From NCBI GenBank assembly GCA_021463865.1, contig JAJTXY010000001.1:124001-188000 (forward strand): DNA of 64,000 nucleotides, written 5' to 3'. Position numbers and translations under genes: made by a program. This DNA comes from Anaerolineae bacterium (GTDB lineage: Bacteria > Chloroflexota > Anaerolineae > Aggregatilineales > J027). The notes below the pieces were generated by a model, which was not told the origin of the DNA, did no database searches, and worked only from the letters and a program-made list of their open reading frames with translations. This document shows positions 1 through 10,800 of this stretch, in pieces (the first letter of the stretch is position 1; the number at the start of each line of letters is the position of its first letter).

Positions 1-2451
1 CACTGGGAAATGCAAATTGCGTTTGGCAAGTTCGTTGACAATCAGCGGCATCTGCTTGGAGGTACTCACCAGCAGGGCACTGAGACCAATGGCGTCGGCG
101 TTGTAGTCAATCGCGGCCTGAATAATCGTGTTGGCGGGGACTTGCTTACCAATGTCATGCACGGTGTAGCCATTGTTGCTGAGGATGGTACGCACCAGAT
201 TTTTGCCGATGTCATGTACGTCCCCATAGACCGTTGCCAGAACGACGGTACCTTTGGTTGATCCCTCTTTGCGTTCGAGGAAGTTTTCCAGATAGGCGAC
301 GGCTTTTTTCATCACCTCGGCGCTTTGCAGCACGAACGGCAAAATCAATTCACCGGAGCCGAATTTATCACCGACCTCTTTCATGGCAGGCAGGAGGACG
401 TTATTGAGAACTCCCACCGCGCTTTGACGAGTCAAGGATTTATCAATCAATTCTTCGACACGGTCTTTCTTGCGGTGGACAATGTGCCAATGCAGGGCTT
501 GTTCGGCGGTCATGCCTTCGGTGGGGTCGGCAACCGCGCCGGATTCGAGGGCAATCTGGTTTTCCTCGAAATATTGAATAAATTTCGGTAGGGCGTCAAT
601 GTGGCGATTAAAAATCAAATCGTTAGCGAGTTGACGCTGCTCGTCGGGAATTTCGGCATAGGGTTTGATGTGTTTGGGGTTGACAATCGCCATGTCCAAA
701 CCTGCTTGCAGGCATTGATAGAGGAACACGCTATCTAGGACAGCACGGGCGGCGGGTGAAATGCCGAAACTGACATTGCTAACGCCGAGTGAGGTCAGCA
801 CACCGGGCAGATTGGCCTTGACCTGCCGGATGCCTTCGATGGTTTCTTTGGCATCATTGCGAAGTTCCTCTTGCCCAGTAGTGACAGGGAAGGTCAACAC
901 ATCGAAAATCAAATCACCGGGTTTCATGCCATAGTCATCCACGCAAATGTCGCGGATACGGGTGGCGATTTCTAATTTGCGTTCGGCGGTGTGGGCCATG
1001 CCCGTTTCATCAATCGTCAGGGCGATTACGGCGGCCCCATGTTTCAAGGCAATCGGGACGGTGCGCTCGATTTTAGCGAGGCCGTCTTCCAAATTGATGC
1101 TGTTGATGATGCCACGTCCGGGATAAACCGCAAGGGCCGCCTCTGCCACATCCGCTTCAGTAGTGTCAATCACGAGGGGGGCAGATACCGACATCGCCAA
1201 TTTTTTGACGAGAGTACGCATCTGGTCGGCTTCGTCAGGTCGTTCCGTCAGGGCCACGCCGACGTCCAAAATGTGTGCGCCGCCTTCGACCTGATCCAAC
1301 GCGATATTCAAAATGCCATCATAGTCGTTATTGAGCAGCATTTTCTTGACGGCGCGGCTGCCTTGACTATTGACCCGTTCGCCAATCAGGGTTGGGCCGG
1401 GGTCTTGAATCAAACTGATATTCCGCATGGCCGAGGCAACCTGTGGCTCGGTGGTCACTTCGCGGTGCGGAGCATGGCGATGGGGCTGACCTTTGGTAAC
1501 GGCCTCACGCAAATGGGTAATGTGTTCGGGCGTTGTCCCGCAGCAACCGCCGACCACGCTGACGCCCCAATCCACAAATTCCGCCATCATCTCAGAGAAT
1601 GGTTCAGGCAGCATTGGATAGACCGCTTCACCATCTACGTTGATTGGCAAGCCCGCATTGGGCAACACACTAATCGGCTTGGTGCTGTTTTCGACCAGAT
1701 ATTTGATGGGGGCACGCATGTGTTCCGGCCCAGTCGAGCAGTTGAGGCCGATCACATCTACCGGCAAGCCTTCCAAAATTACCAGTGCCGCGCCGATTTC
1801 TGTACCGAGCAGCATACGTCCACTGACATCCAAAGTCACTTGAACTTGGAGGGGGATGCGCTGCCCCGATTGCTCAAAATAGCGGTTGATGCCATAGACC
1901 GCCGCCCGCACTTCCAAAATATCTTGGCTGGTTTCAATCAGCAGCACATCTGCGCCACCTTCAACCAAACCCTGTGCTTGTTCGCCAAAAATCTCGGCGA
2001 GTTGGTCATAGGTCACGGCGCTGAGGCCGGGGTCATCGGAAGAGGGCAAAAATCCGCTGGGGCCAATGCTGCCTGCCACAAAACGCGGGATGCCGGTCTC
2101 GGCTTCAAAACGATCTGCAACTTTACGTGCTATGGATGCAGCCGCACGATTGATTTCCAATACGCGGTCTTGCAGGCCGTATTCGCCGAGGGTGTGTCGA
2201 TTGGAACGGAAGGTATCGGTCTCGACGACTTCGCAGCCTGCCGCAAAATAGCTGGCGTGGATGCCTTCAATCACATCGGGCCGGGTAATGACAAGGAAGT
2301 CATTGCAGCCGTTGTATTGTTCACCACCGAAATCATCCGCCGTGAGTTTGTGGCGCTGGATTTGCGTACCCATCGCGCCGTCAAAAATCAGCACATGGTC
2401 GGCAATAGCGTCCAGATAGCGGCGGTTGGTATAGATGCGCTGTTTAGTCAT
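1..2451 (-). CDS. metH: Cobalamin-dependent methionine synthase, 3' part outside window
   Basis: Transfers a methyl group from methyl-tetrahydrofolate through cobalamin to homocysteine in the cytoplasm, giving methionine. Reading from the ATG at 2451, the homocysteine domain (about residues 1-290) begins with DGAMGT and carries the zinc cysteines in GLNCSTGP and GGCCGT. A pterin-binding domain follows (ILDVGVALTERPDE region), then the cobalamin cap and the start of the B12 domain with DVHDIGKN (DxHxxG, the His that ligates cobalt, near 200-225). The reading frame runs off the left edge, so the rest of the B12 domain and any reactivation domain are not visible. It lies behind a SAM-I riboswitch, which fits methionine control. 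The identification is very safe; only the full length is unknown. Confidence 0.97.
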   Translation of the reverse strand, partial: MTKQRIYTNRRYLDAIADHVLIFDGAMGTQIQRHKLTADDFGGEQYNGCNDFLVITRPDVIEGIHASYFAAGCEVVETDTFRSNRHTLGEYGLQDRVLEINRAAASIARKVADRFEAETGIPRFVAGSIGPSGFLPSSDDPGLSAVTYDQLAEIFGEQAQGLVEGGADVLLIETSQDILEVRAAVYGINRYFEQSGQRIPLQVQVTLDVSGRMLLGTEIGAALVILEGLPVDVIGLNCSTGPEHMRAPIKYLVENSTKPISVLPNAGLPINVDGEAVYPMLPEPFSEMMAEFVDWGVSVVGGCCGTTPEHITHLREAVTKGQPHRHAPHREVTTEPQVASAMRNISLIQDPGPTLIGERVNSQGSRAVKKMLLNNDYDGILNIALDQVEGGAHILDVGVALTERPDEADQMRTLVKKLAMSVSAPLVIDTTEADVAEAALAVYPGRGIINSINLEDGLAKIERTVPIALKHGAAVIALTIDETGMAHTAERKLEIATRIRDICVDDYGMKPGDLIFDVLTFPVTTGQEELRNDAKETIEGIRQVKANLPGVLTSLGVSNVSFGISPAARAVLDSVFLYQCLQAGLDMAIVNPKHIKPYAEIPDEQRQLANDLIFNRHIDALPKFIQYFEENQIALESGAVADPTEGMTAEQALHWHIVHRKKDRVEELIDKSLTRQSAVGVLNNVLLPAMKEVGDKFGSGELILPFVLQSAEVMKKAVAYLENFLERKEGSTKGTVVLATVYGDVHDIGKNLVRTILSNNGYTVHDIGKQVPANTIIQAAIDYNADAIGLSALLVSTSKQMPLIVNELAKRNLHFPV

Positions 2452-2496
2452 GGATTCTCCCACTACTGTTTTATGGATATGGGCAAGGGGGTGACG

Positions 2497-2534
2497 TAAA
2501 AACACCCCTCAATCAGGTACACAGGATGAGGGGC
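2497..2534 (-). terminator. Riboswitch expression-platform terminator before metH
   Basis: On the minus strand CCCCTCA (2527-2533) pairs with TGAGGGG (2505-2511) and is followed by a T-rich tract (TGTTTTTAC). The 5' arm continues as CCTCATC, which can instead pair with the 3' strand of the aptamer P1 stem (GATGAG). Terminator and anti-terminator are therefore mutually exclusive, as expected for a transcriptional OFF switch. Confidence 0.88.
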
Positions 2535-2561
2535 GCTATAAGTTGCAGACTTATGGGGCCA

Positions 2562-2669
2562 CACTCATCTTCCAGAAAATCTGCCGGAATTGGCACCTTC
2601 CTTTGCTGATGAAACAAAGGGGTTGCTGCGGGTTCACTGGGCCGGTCCCTCCCCCGCTCTGGATGAGTA
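2562..2669 (-). promoter_or_regulatory. SAM-I (S-box) riboswitch aptamer controlling metH
   Basis: On the minus strand the conserved S-box core is present in order: P1 strand ACTCATC, CCAGAG, GGAGGGACCGGCCC, CAGCAACC, GGTGCCAATTCC and closing P1 strand GATGAGT. Consensus SAM-I aptamers carry the same blocks with the same spacing. It lies about 110 bases upstream of metH and is followed by a terminator hairpin, so S-adenosylmethionine binding should switch metH off by premature termination. Confidence 0.96.
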
Positions 2670-2749
2670 TCGTTATTGTTAAGTTGTTTATCAATAACTC
2701 AGAATCGTAGCGAAATCAAGGGCAAAAGTCAAGCGGGGATTGTGCCAAA

Positions 2750-3691
2750 TCACTGTATATTAATTTCTATTGTTTGATAGCGAATGTCAAATCCATATGC
2801 TTTGACCAGTGTGTCTACGATAAGGGTTGCAACGGTATAGTAATCAACGGCTTTAGAGATAACTCGCCAATCATAGGAATAATATGAATTGGCTCGCTTC
2901 CAACCTAATGCTTCCAATTGCTGCAATTGATTCGAATTCAGGTCGATTGTTGGGATGATTCCATTTAAGATAAATTGCTCATGAGAACAGGTAAATTGGA
3001 TGCGAAGATTTCCATTAAAGCCAAATTTTACTATATAGGCTCTGGCATCTTTTGAATGCAATCGTTTCAATCCCTCAGCAACATCTGTTGTGTGATAGTT
3101 GACGATAAACGATGCATTATTCGCCATATATAAGTCATCCCAAAATGGGATTTGGCGGAACTGCCCACTTGGTCTATTTTCTCGGCCAAATTCATTGTAG
3201 AAGTAATCAACCAGATTATTTCCCATGCAAATAATGTCAGTCTGCCAAATGGAAAAAATGGGATTGTCAGATAATGGCGGTTCGGAGGAAATAAAACGGT
3301 GTCCGTAAACGGGAATTAGACGCGGTGCATCTGAAAAAACTTGTTTCACAATTTCAACAGCGTCGTCCATATTGGCTGGCATTTCTCCCCAGTTTTCGAG
3401 CCAGTAAGGGATTCTTTGTTGAGTAACATCAAAAATAATCCCGTCTAGCAAAAACTCTTGGTGCTTTTCAATCAGCTTGCCACCTTCGGCACGCCAATTC
3501 GGAAAATTTTTGTATCCACGATTGTCCTCAATGGGCAATACTCTTTGGAGCAGTGATTTTAAGTCGGGCGGGAAGTGGAAATTACCATCTCGCTCGATTT
3601 GGTTAATTTTGTCGTCAGAGAGGCCGGGTTCGAAAATAACGCCCCATGAGGCGAGTTGAGCAATAAGTGTGTCTAAGTCGGCTGGGTTCAA
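2750..3691 (-). CDS. SUKH (SMI1/KNR4)-like protein
   Basis: A 313-aa cytoplasmic protein. The N-terminal 60 residues (LSDDKINQIE, FHFPPDLKSLL) and the segment VYGHRFISSEP...SIWQTDIICMGNNLVDYF resemble the SMI1/KNR4 (SUKH) fold, many of whose members act as immunity proteins against polymorphic toxins. No catalytic motif is visible and the C-terminal 80 residues are unassigned. The start is TTG at 3691; the SD-like GAGGT seven bases upstream supports it and there is no earlier ATG. It lies 16 bases behind a small membrane-protein gene and probably shares its transcript. The region looks AT-richer than the flanking housekeeping genes, suggesting transfer. No cognate toxin is visible nearby. Confidence 0.6.
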   Translation of the reverse strand: MNPADLDTLIAQLASWGVIFEPGLSDDKINQIERDGNFHFPPDLKSLLQRVLPIEDNRGYKNFPNWRAEGGKLIEKHQEFLLDGIIFDVTQQRIPYWLENWGEMPANMDDAVEIVKQVFSDAPRLIPVYGHRFISSEPPLSDNPIFSIWQTDIICMGNNLVDYFYNEFGRENRPSGQFRQIPFWDDLYMANNASFIVNYHTTDVAEGLKRLHSKDARAYIVKFGFNGNLRIQFTCSHEQFILNGIIPTIDLNSNQLQQLEALGWKRANSYYSYDWRVISKAVDYYTVATLIVDTLVKAYGFDIRYQTIEINIQ

Positions 3692-3707
3692 AGGATATAC
3701 CTCGATT

Positions 3708-4010
3708 TTAAAACCACCTGTTTCGCTCGCGTAAATATACTTGATGCCAACTCCACCATAAGTTCATCCATATAAGAAAACCGGGCAATAAAAGACAAAG
3801 GGCTAAAGAGGTTTCAGTCAATGACCAAATCATGAATGAAATTCCTAAGAGTATGCCACCACTCAACATCAGCCGACCAAACCGAATTTCCTCTTCTCTA
3901 GTTAGACGGTATGCTCTAAATCTCCATTTCCCAGCCATGAGCCTGTTGGAATTGAAAATCACGACTGCTGTCCAAATAATTGCGAATAGAAATCCCGGTA
4001 TATCACTCAT
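3708..4010 (-). CDS. Small membrane protein of unknown function
   Basis: A 100-aa protein with an N-terminal membrane segment (about residues 6-22), a basic loop containing RLTREEEIRFGRLM, and two further hydrophobic segments (about 48-66 and 68-86). It ends in a charged tail (YLRERNRWF). I do not recognise the family. It precedes the SUKH-like gene by 16 bases, and the two could form an orphan immunity-type pair, but that is inference from position only. Confidence 0.55.
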   Translation of the reverse strand: MSDIPGFLFAIIWTAVVIFNSNRLMAGKWRFRAYRLTREEEIRFGRLMLSGGILLGISFMIWSLTETSLALCLLLPGFLIWMNLWWSWHQVYLRERNRWF

Positions 4011-4084
4011 AGGGCTATCTCGTTAACTTGCGATAGAATCACTTTGAGGAAACAAGGTCTTTGCCTTTGAATACTCTGATTTCA

Positions 4085-4420
4085 TCATGGGCGGTTTACC
4101 CGAATAAGTTGCCCATCCATCTGTAGATTATCTTCTAAAACCGCATGGATTCGGTGGGCTTGAGCCGCGAAATCCGAATCAACCGTGCAAACGATAATGC
4201 CTTTATGGGCTGAATTCTCATTGTGTAAGCGTATAAAATGTTTCCGATTGAGGGTCAACAAAACCCGCCCATGTTCAATCGCATATGCCAGCACCTTATC
4301 ATCTGGAATGGCTTGTCCGGCATTACCCGCTTCATAGGAAGTTAAGATATCATGGCCCAACTGTCGGAGTTCTTCAATTACGGGCAAGGGGAAATTTTCA
4401 TTGGCGTAGATATTTGCCAT
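4085..4420 (-). CDS. DUF5615 PIN-like toxin-type protein
   Basis: A 111-aa protein of the DUF5615 (Mut7-C-like PIN) family: an acidic residue early (YANENFP), IPDDKVLAYAIEHGRVLLTLNRKHF in the middle and a GIIVCTVDSDF strand. Members are thought to be PIN-fold ribonucleases and are usually found beside a DUF433 protein, as here. The ATG at 4420 lies two bases beyond the stop of the DUF433 gene, so the two are surely co-transcribed and probably translationally coupled. The nuclease activity is inferred from the family. Confidence 0.85.
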   Translation of the reverse strand: MANIYANENFPLPVIEELRQLGHDILTSYEAGNAGQAIPDDKVLAYAIEHGRVLLTLNRKHFIRLHNENSAHKGIIVCTVDSDFAAQAHRIHAVLEDNLQMDGQLIRVNRP

Positions 4421-4422
4421 GT

Positions 4423-4761
4423 CTAGGCTAACTCGTTTTCTTCGATCTGCTGTTCAATTTCTTGGCGATGGGCGCGGTAATAGGCCCATGCGTTAGCCAA
4501 ATCTTCGGCTCGTAACGTTGGATAACTCCGTAACAAATCTGCTTCGGTGATGCCAACCTGTCGCGCCCTGACCAATACCCAAATCGGAATTCGAGTACGT
4601 ACTATACAAGGTTCTCCGCCGGAAACGCCTTCATTGCTATCAATGCCGGGGAAGGCATCCCCTAAATCTTGTACGACCCATTGCAACACTTGTGCTTTTT
4701 CGCCGCGTGTCATACCTGCCAAAATTTGTTCAAGTCTCTCGATATTGGTCATGTGAATCAC
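4423..4761 (-). CDS. DUF433 antitoxin-type protein
   Basis: The core GVSGGEPCIVRTRIPIWVLV and the later LLRSYPTL.AEDLANAWAYYRAH.QEIE are the typical DUF433 pattern, a winged-helix-like DNA-binding fold thought to serve as antitoxin to the adjacent DUF5615 protein. The reading frame is open to 4794, but that part lies in the terminator hairpin of the next gene. I chose GTG at 4761 (112 aa) because GGAGA stands just upstream; ATG at 4752 is the alternative. The gene probably autoregulates with its partner, as such modules do, but no operator is obvious. Confidence 0.85.
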   Translation of the reverse strand: MIHMTNIERLEQILAGMTRGEKAQVLQWVVQDLGDAFPGIDSNEGVSGGEPCIVRTRIPIWVLVRARQVGITEADLLRSYPTLRAEDLANAWAYYRAHRQEIEQQIEENELA

Positions 4762-4770
4762 GGTTTCTCC

Positions 4771-4821
4771 AAAACAAAAATCACGTCCCCTCAATAGTTT
4801 ACATCGAAAGGACGTGATTTT
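4771..4821 (-). terminator. Terminator of the giant lipoprotein gene
   Basis: A perfect 12-bp inverted repeat, AAAATCACGTCC (4777-4788) with GGACGTGATTTT (4810-4821), is followed on the minus strand by TTTTTGTTTT. It lies 15 bases beyond the stop codon of the lipoprotein gene. It separates that gene from the toxin-antitoxin pair. Confidence 0.9.
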
Positions 4822-4835
4822 CAGATACTTGAGGT

Positions 4836-7800
4836 TTATTGGAAGAACGTCTGCCGCAGCGACTCGAGGATGAACAGCGCGTGGACGTTACGACGATTGA
4901 CCCCCGAAGTCAGGGCCGCATCGGTCAAGTCCATCGAGCCGAAGCCGCCGACTGAGTACACACCGTTGGTCGCATCCTGCATTGTGAGATACAGATTCCA
5001 GAGCGGTACATTCGAATCGGTGGCGATGGTCGCAATGACCTCGTTGTATTGATTGAGGACATCGAGACCAACCGAACCATCATCGGGCAGGGTCGTCAAA
5101 ATCGGGATGACGCCGCTTGTCGTCGCGGAATCTACCATCTGCTGCAAATTGGAGCGGAAGGTCTCCACATCGGTAGCAGTGGCGTCGGTTGGGGTGAAAC
5201 TGATGAACACCACACTCGGTTGTGAGAGGCGCAGTTCACAATCGAAAGGTGTTTCGCCGGGGGTGCAGATATTTGGATTAGCATAGGCTGGGTCAAACAC
5301 ATTTTCGATTGTCCAGCCTTCGCCTGCCGCCGCGCTGGTGACGTTGAAGCTGGTGGCTGAATCACCCAACACATCATGGGCTGGTTGGATGCTGTAGTGA
5401 TTGATGATATTTTGCAGGTCGGTATAGCTGCCGAGATCGTAGCTGCCGAGCGCAATATCATCCAAGAAGTCTATATCTCCCAACGACTCATCCCCCACTA
5501 CCGAAAAGACCGTATTGCGGCGACCAAGATTAAACACACCATTTTGATAGACAGGCAGGAGTTCATCATAGAGTTCGGCGACATCCGGCAGAATCGGGTA
5601 GGCGTTGATGTCAAAGCCCTGAGTAACCACCGTCGGCTCATTCACAGTGACATCAAAGAAACCTTGTACCGTGCCACCCCGTCCATCATCCACGTTGACA
5701 GTGATGGTTGCTGTACCCGCACTGTTGCAGGTGACATTGACGGTTGAGGCATCAGCGGCAAAGGCTTGGGCGATGCCATCGTTGTTGGAGGCAGCGGAGA
5801 CGGTTACAACATCGCCGTCGGGGTCGCTGACGCCAATCAAAACGGGCAGGGATTGACCGATGTCACAGAACTGTGGATCAATCGGGGCGATGGTCGGAAT
5901 TTGATTTGCCGCCACGACTTCAACGGTGAAGGTAGTCAAATTCGTGCCGCCGCGTCCATCATCCACACTGACTGAAACAGACGCGATACCGGGGCCGACG
6001 CAGACTACACTCAAATTGGTGCTGTCGAGAACCGTGACCTGCGCGACGCCTGCGTTATCGGCAAAGGCTTGGGTGGTGATGAAATCACCATCTGGGTCGA
6101 AGGTCGGTACGCCGACAGTGAGAGTATCACCGGGGGCACAGGCTTGTGGTGCGATGGCATCAAGGGTGGGGGCTTGGTTCGGAGCAGAAACCTGTACCGA
6201 GAAGGTGGTTGCATTGGTGCCGCCGCGTCCGTCATCGAGATTTAGGGTTACATTGACTGCCCCCGCATTAAGGCAGGTCACGCTGAGGGTGGCATTATCT
6301 ACGAGGTTGACCTGAACCACACCGTCCACATCCACTTGCGGGAAGATGTTTAAGATGTCGCCTTCGGGGTCGCTGGCATTGAAATTAACCGTCAGGGTGT
6401 CGCCGGGGGCGCAGGTCTGTGGGTCTATCGGGTTAATGCTCGGCGCTTGGTTGGGTGCATTGACTGTAACGGTGAGGGTGGTCGAATTCACCCCGCCGCG
6501 ACCATCATCGGCAGACAGAGTGATGGTCGCAAATCCAGCGCTATTACACGTCAAATTGAGGTTAGCAGCATCCAAGACCACCGCTTGGGCGATACTGTCG
6601 TTGTCGGAGGTGGCGGTTACGGTTAGGAAATCGCCATCAGGGTCAGTGGCGACATATGAGACGACCAACGGTTGACCGACATCGCAGGCAACAGGCGTGA
6701 GCGGTTGGATAGACGGCGGTTGATTGGGCGCAGTCACTGACACGGAGAAAGTTGTCGCATTGGTGCCGCCGCGCCCATCATCCACATTCACGGTAATGGT
6801 GGCAGTACCCGCCCCGACACAGTTGACGCTCAGGGTAGCATTGTCTAGCACACTGGGGCTGGCAATTCCGTCATTATCTGAGAATGCCGTGATATTCAGC
6901 AGGTCGCCTTCGGGGTCAATCGGATTGATGGCTACCGTGAGTGGTTGACCGACCTCGCACGTTTGAGCGGCGATAGGGTCAATCAAAGGTGCTTGATTAG
7001 CTGCCTCAACGGTCACGGTGAAATCGGTGCTGGCTGTGCCACCCCGCCCATCATCGGCGCTGACGGTAATCGTTGCTGTGCCGGGGGTGAGACACTGCAC
7101 GGCAATCGAGAAGGCATCGGCAACGTTAGCCGAAGTGATGTTGTTGTCACTGGATGCGGCAGTCGTCGTCAAGAAATCATTTTCGGGGTCAGTCGCCGTG
7201 TAATTGACGATAATCGGCTGACCCGCCTCACAGGATTGTGGGTCAATCGGGTTAATCGCAGGTGACTGGTTGGGTATGGTCACATTAACCGCGAAGGCCG
7301 TCGCATTGGTGCCCCCGCGTCCATCGTCCACATTGACCGTAATCGTTACAAAACCATCCGCCGCGCAAGTCACACTGAGGGTAGCATTGTCAGGAACGGT
7401 AACGCTTGCAATGGCGTCGTTATCGGAGAAAGCCGTCACCGTCAATGGGTCGCCGTCCGGGTCAACGGGGTTGATAGCTACCGTCAGCGGTTGACCAACT
7501 TCGCACTCCTGTGGCGCGAGGGGGTCAATGGTCGGCACTTGATTGGGGGCAGTGGCTTCAACCGTAAATGTGGTTGTCGCCGTACCACCCAAGCCGTCAT
7601 CTACCGTCACGGTAATCGTGGCAGTACCCGCATCACCGCAGACGATACTGAGGTTGTTGGCGTCAGCAAGACTGGCACTGATGGCTGGATTATCCGACGA
7701 GACATTGGTTGTTAACGGCGTGCTATCGGGATCAATGGCAAAGTAGGCGACGGTCAGGGTTTGCCCGACCTCGCAGATTTGAGCCGCGATGGGGTCAATG

Positions 7801-10800
7801 GTTGGGAGTTGATTGGGAGCGGATACGGTAACGGTGAAATCAGCGCTGGCTGTGCCGCCGCGTCCATCATCGGTGCTAACGGTAATCGTCGCCGTGCCGG
7901 GACTGAGACACTGTACCGCAATCGAGAAGGCATCCGTCACGCTGGCAATTGCAATGCCAGTATCATTGGATGAGGCGATAGTCGTCAGCAGGTCGTTGTC
8001 GGGGTCAGTCGCAGAGTAATTGACCACCAGAGGCTGATTGCCTTCGCAGGTTTGTGGGTCAATCGGCGCAATGGTCGGCGATTGATTAGCCACACTGACA
8101 TTAACCGTGAAAGCCGTCGCATTTGTGCCACCCCGCCCATCATCCACATTGAGACTGATGGTTGCAAAACCATCGCTTAGGCAGGTGACGTTTAATGTGG
8201 CATTGTCTACCACCTCAACCTGTGCCACCGCTTCGTTGTCGGAAAGGGCCGTGACAGACAGGGAGTCACTGTCGGTATCCGCAACATTGAGCGCGATGGT
8301 CAGGGTATCACCGATTTCGCAGGTCTGTGGGTCAATGGCGCTAATGCTCGGTGGCTGATTGGCGGCGGTCACGTCAACGGTGAATCCGGTGGAGGCTTCC
8401 CCCCCGCGTCCATCATTGACCGTTACGGTGATGTCAGTAGAGCCAGCGACCAAACATTCCACCCCCAGCGAGAAACTGTCAATGACACTGACGCTGGCGA
8501 TGGTCGTATCAGTAGATAGAGCCGTAGTGGTCAAAACGTCATTGTCCGGGTCGGTTGCGGTGTAATTCACCACCAATTCCTGTCCGGCTTCGCAGGTTTG
8601 GGTGTCAATGGGGTTAATGGTGGGCAGTTGATTTGGCACTTCATTGACTACGACATCAAACGTCGTTTCAACGGCGATGTCCGAAGTCACCGAAACCGTA
8701 ATGGTCGCAACGCCCACATTATTACAAGTCACCGTAAGGGCGGTTTCACCAAGCTGGACGGAGGCAATGCTGTCATCGCTAGAGAAGGCACTCAGGGCGG
8801 TGATGTCGTTGTCGGGGTCGCCGTAATTTACGCCTACATCAAAAGATGTCTCAACCAAGCAGGACTGCGGGTCAATAGGCAAAATGAAGGGCGGCTCATT
8901 CGGCGGTGTGGTCGCTGTTTCGGTGGGGGTAGGTGATGGGGTTTCGGTCTCGGTTGAGGTGGCCGAAGCCGTCGCGGTGAATTCAGTGGTGGCCGTCTCA
9001 GTGGGTGTCGCTGAGGGTGTTGCCGTAAACTCCGTCGTGGCGGTTTCAGTCAAAGTGGCTGAAGGCGTCACCGTAAATTCGGTAGTGGCCGTCTCAGTGG
9101 GTGTGGCGGATGGTGTTTCAGTTTCGGTTGAGGTGGCCGAAGGTGTTGCGGTAAATTCGGTTGTAGCGGTGGATGTGCTGGTCGGCAGCGCGTTGACCGT
9201 TACTCCAAACGCCATATTGGATTGCCCGCCGCGTGTGTCACTGATGAAAACGGTGATGGTGGCTGGCCCGGCGTTGAGACAGACCAGACTCAAGGTGCTG
9301 TCCATATTTAGCGCCACGTTCGCAACATTGGCATCGCTGGTGGTCGGCGTGATACTGACCGCATCGCCATCCGGGTCACTGATGGTTAAGGGTACAATGA
9401 CGGTTTCACCAACAGAACAAGTTTGTGGGTCTACCTGCGCAATAGTCGGATTTTGATTGGGTGTATCTACACTAACCACGAAGGAAATCGGGGTTACGCC
9501 GCCGCGCCCATCATCGGCAGTCACCGTAATAGTGGCAACCCCGGCACCCACGCAGTTGATGACCAGCGGGTTATTGCTGATGCTGGCCTGTGCCACTGCG
9601 GTATCGCTGGAGGTGGCGGTCAAGGTTAGCAAGTCGCCATCCGGGTCGGCATAAGACAATACGAGATTGAGCGTGCCTCCGACTTGGCAGGACTGTGGAT
9701 CAACGGCTGTAACTTGCGGGTATTGGTTAGCGGCGGTCACAGTAACAGCGAAGGTGCGTGCAGCTGTTCCACCCCGCCCATCATTGACAGTGATCGTGAT
9801 ATTGGCTGTACCAACACTGACGCCAGTGACGGTGACAGTGGCTTCCCCACTTTGGAAAACGGTGGCAATAGCAGCGTTATCGGTGACGGCTTCAATTCCA
9901 AGCGAGTCACTATCGGGGTCACTGAAAACCAATGGGACAGCAATCGTTTGACCTGTCTCAACTGCTTGTGACCCAATCGGTTCTAACACAGGTGCTTGAT
10001 TGGGAACAGTGGCGGGATTGACCGTCACAGAAAACGAAGCCGACGCACTGCCGCCTCGACCATCACCAATAGACACCGTGATTTTGGCATCTCCAACTGC
10101 GACACCTGTAATGTTGAGGCTGTCCACATCCACAGCGGCAACCGCGACAATCCCGGGGTCGCTGGATAACACGGAAAAGGCGATGGGGTCACCATCAGCA
10201 TCACTCAAGGACAGGTCAATTTGGCGCACTTCACCGACTTCTAACGGTTGGTCGGTAATCACACCAATCACAGGTGATTGATTCGGTGGCGGCGGGACAT
10301 TGACCGTCACGGAAAACATCGTGGTAATCGTGCCCCCGCGACTGTCGGTTACGGTCACGGTGATATTGGCGGTTCCGGCAGCAATTCCCATAATCCGTAG
10401 GGTCGTGTTGTTCACAGGTTGGGCCGTTACAAGTCCCTGATTGGTGCTGTTGGCGGTGAAAGTTGTCGGGTCATTATCGGGGTCAGAAATCGAGAGCGTA
10501 AGATCGCGGGCCTCGTTGACATTTAGCGTTTGCGCTGCGATTGCACCGATGCTAGGTTGGTTATTGGTGGGCGCAACTGGGTTGACCACGACTGAGAAAA
10601 TAATCGAATTCGATGCCTGCCGATTGTCGGTTGCTACCACTGTGACATTGGCAGTCCCGGGGTTAAGCCCGGCCAGATTGATATTGTTCCCCACGCCTTG
10701 CGTCGCCGAGACGATGTTGGGGGCCGAACTGGTCACGGTAAACGTATAGGTATCGCCGTTCGGGTCGGTGATGGTCAGCGGGAGAATCACATTGGTATTT

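Noticed and set aside
991-2499. Long plus-strand open frame of 502 codons
   Set aside because: It runs antisense to metH, whose minus-strand frame shows all family motifs. The plus-strand product has no recognisable domain and covers the riboswitch terminator.
4085-4761. DUF433/DUF5615 pair as a novel system
   Set aside because: This is a common, already described toxin-antitoxin-type arrangement.
8884-9456. Plus-strand frame rich in Val/Ser repeats
   Set aside because: Mirror image of the Thr-rich linker of the lipoprotein. It has no start context of its own.
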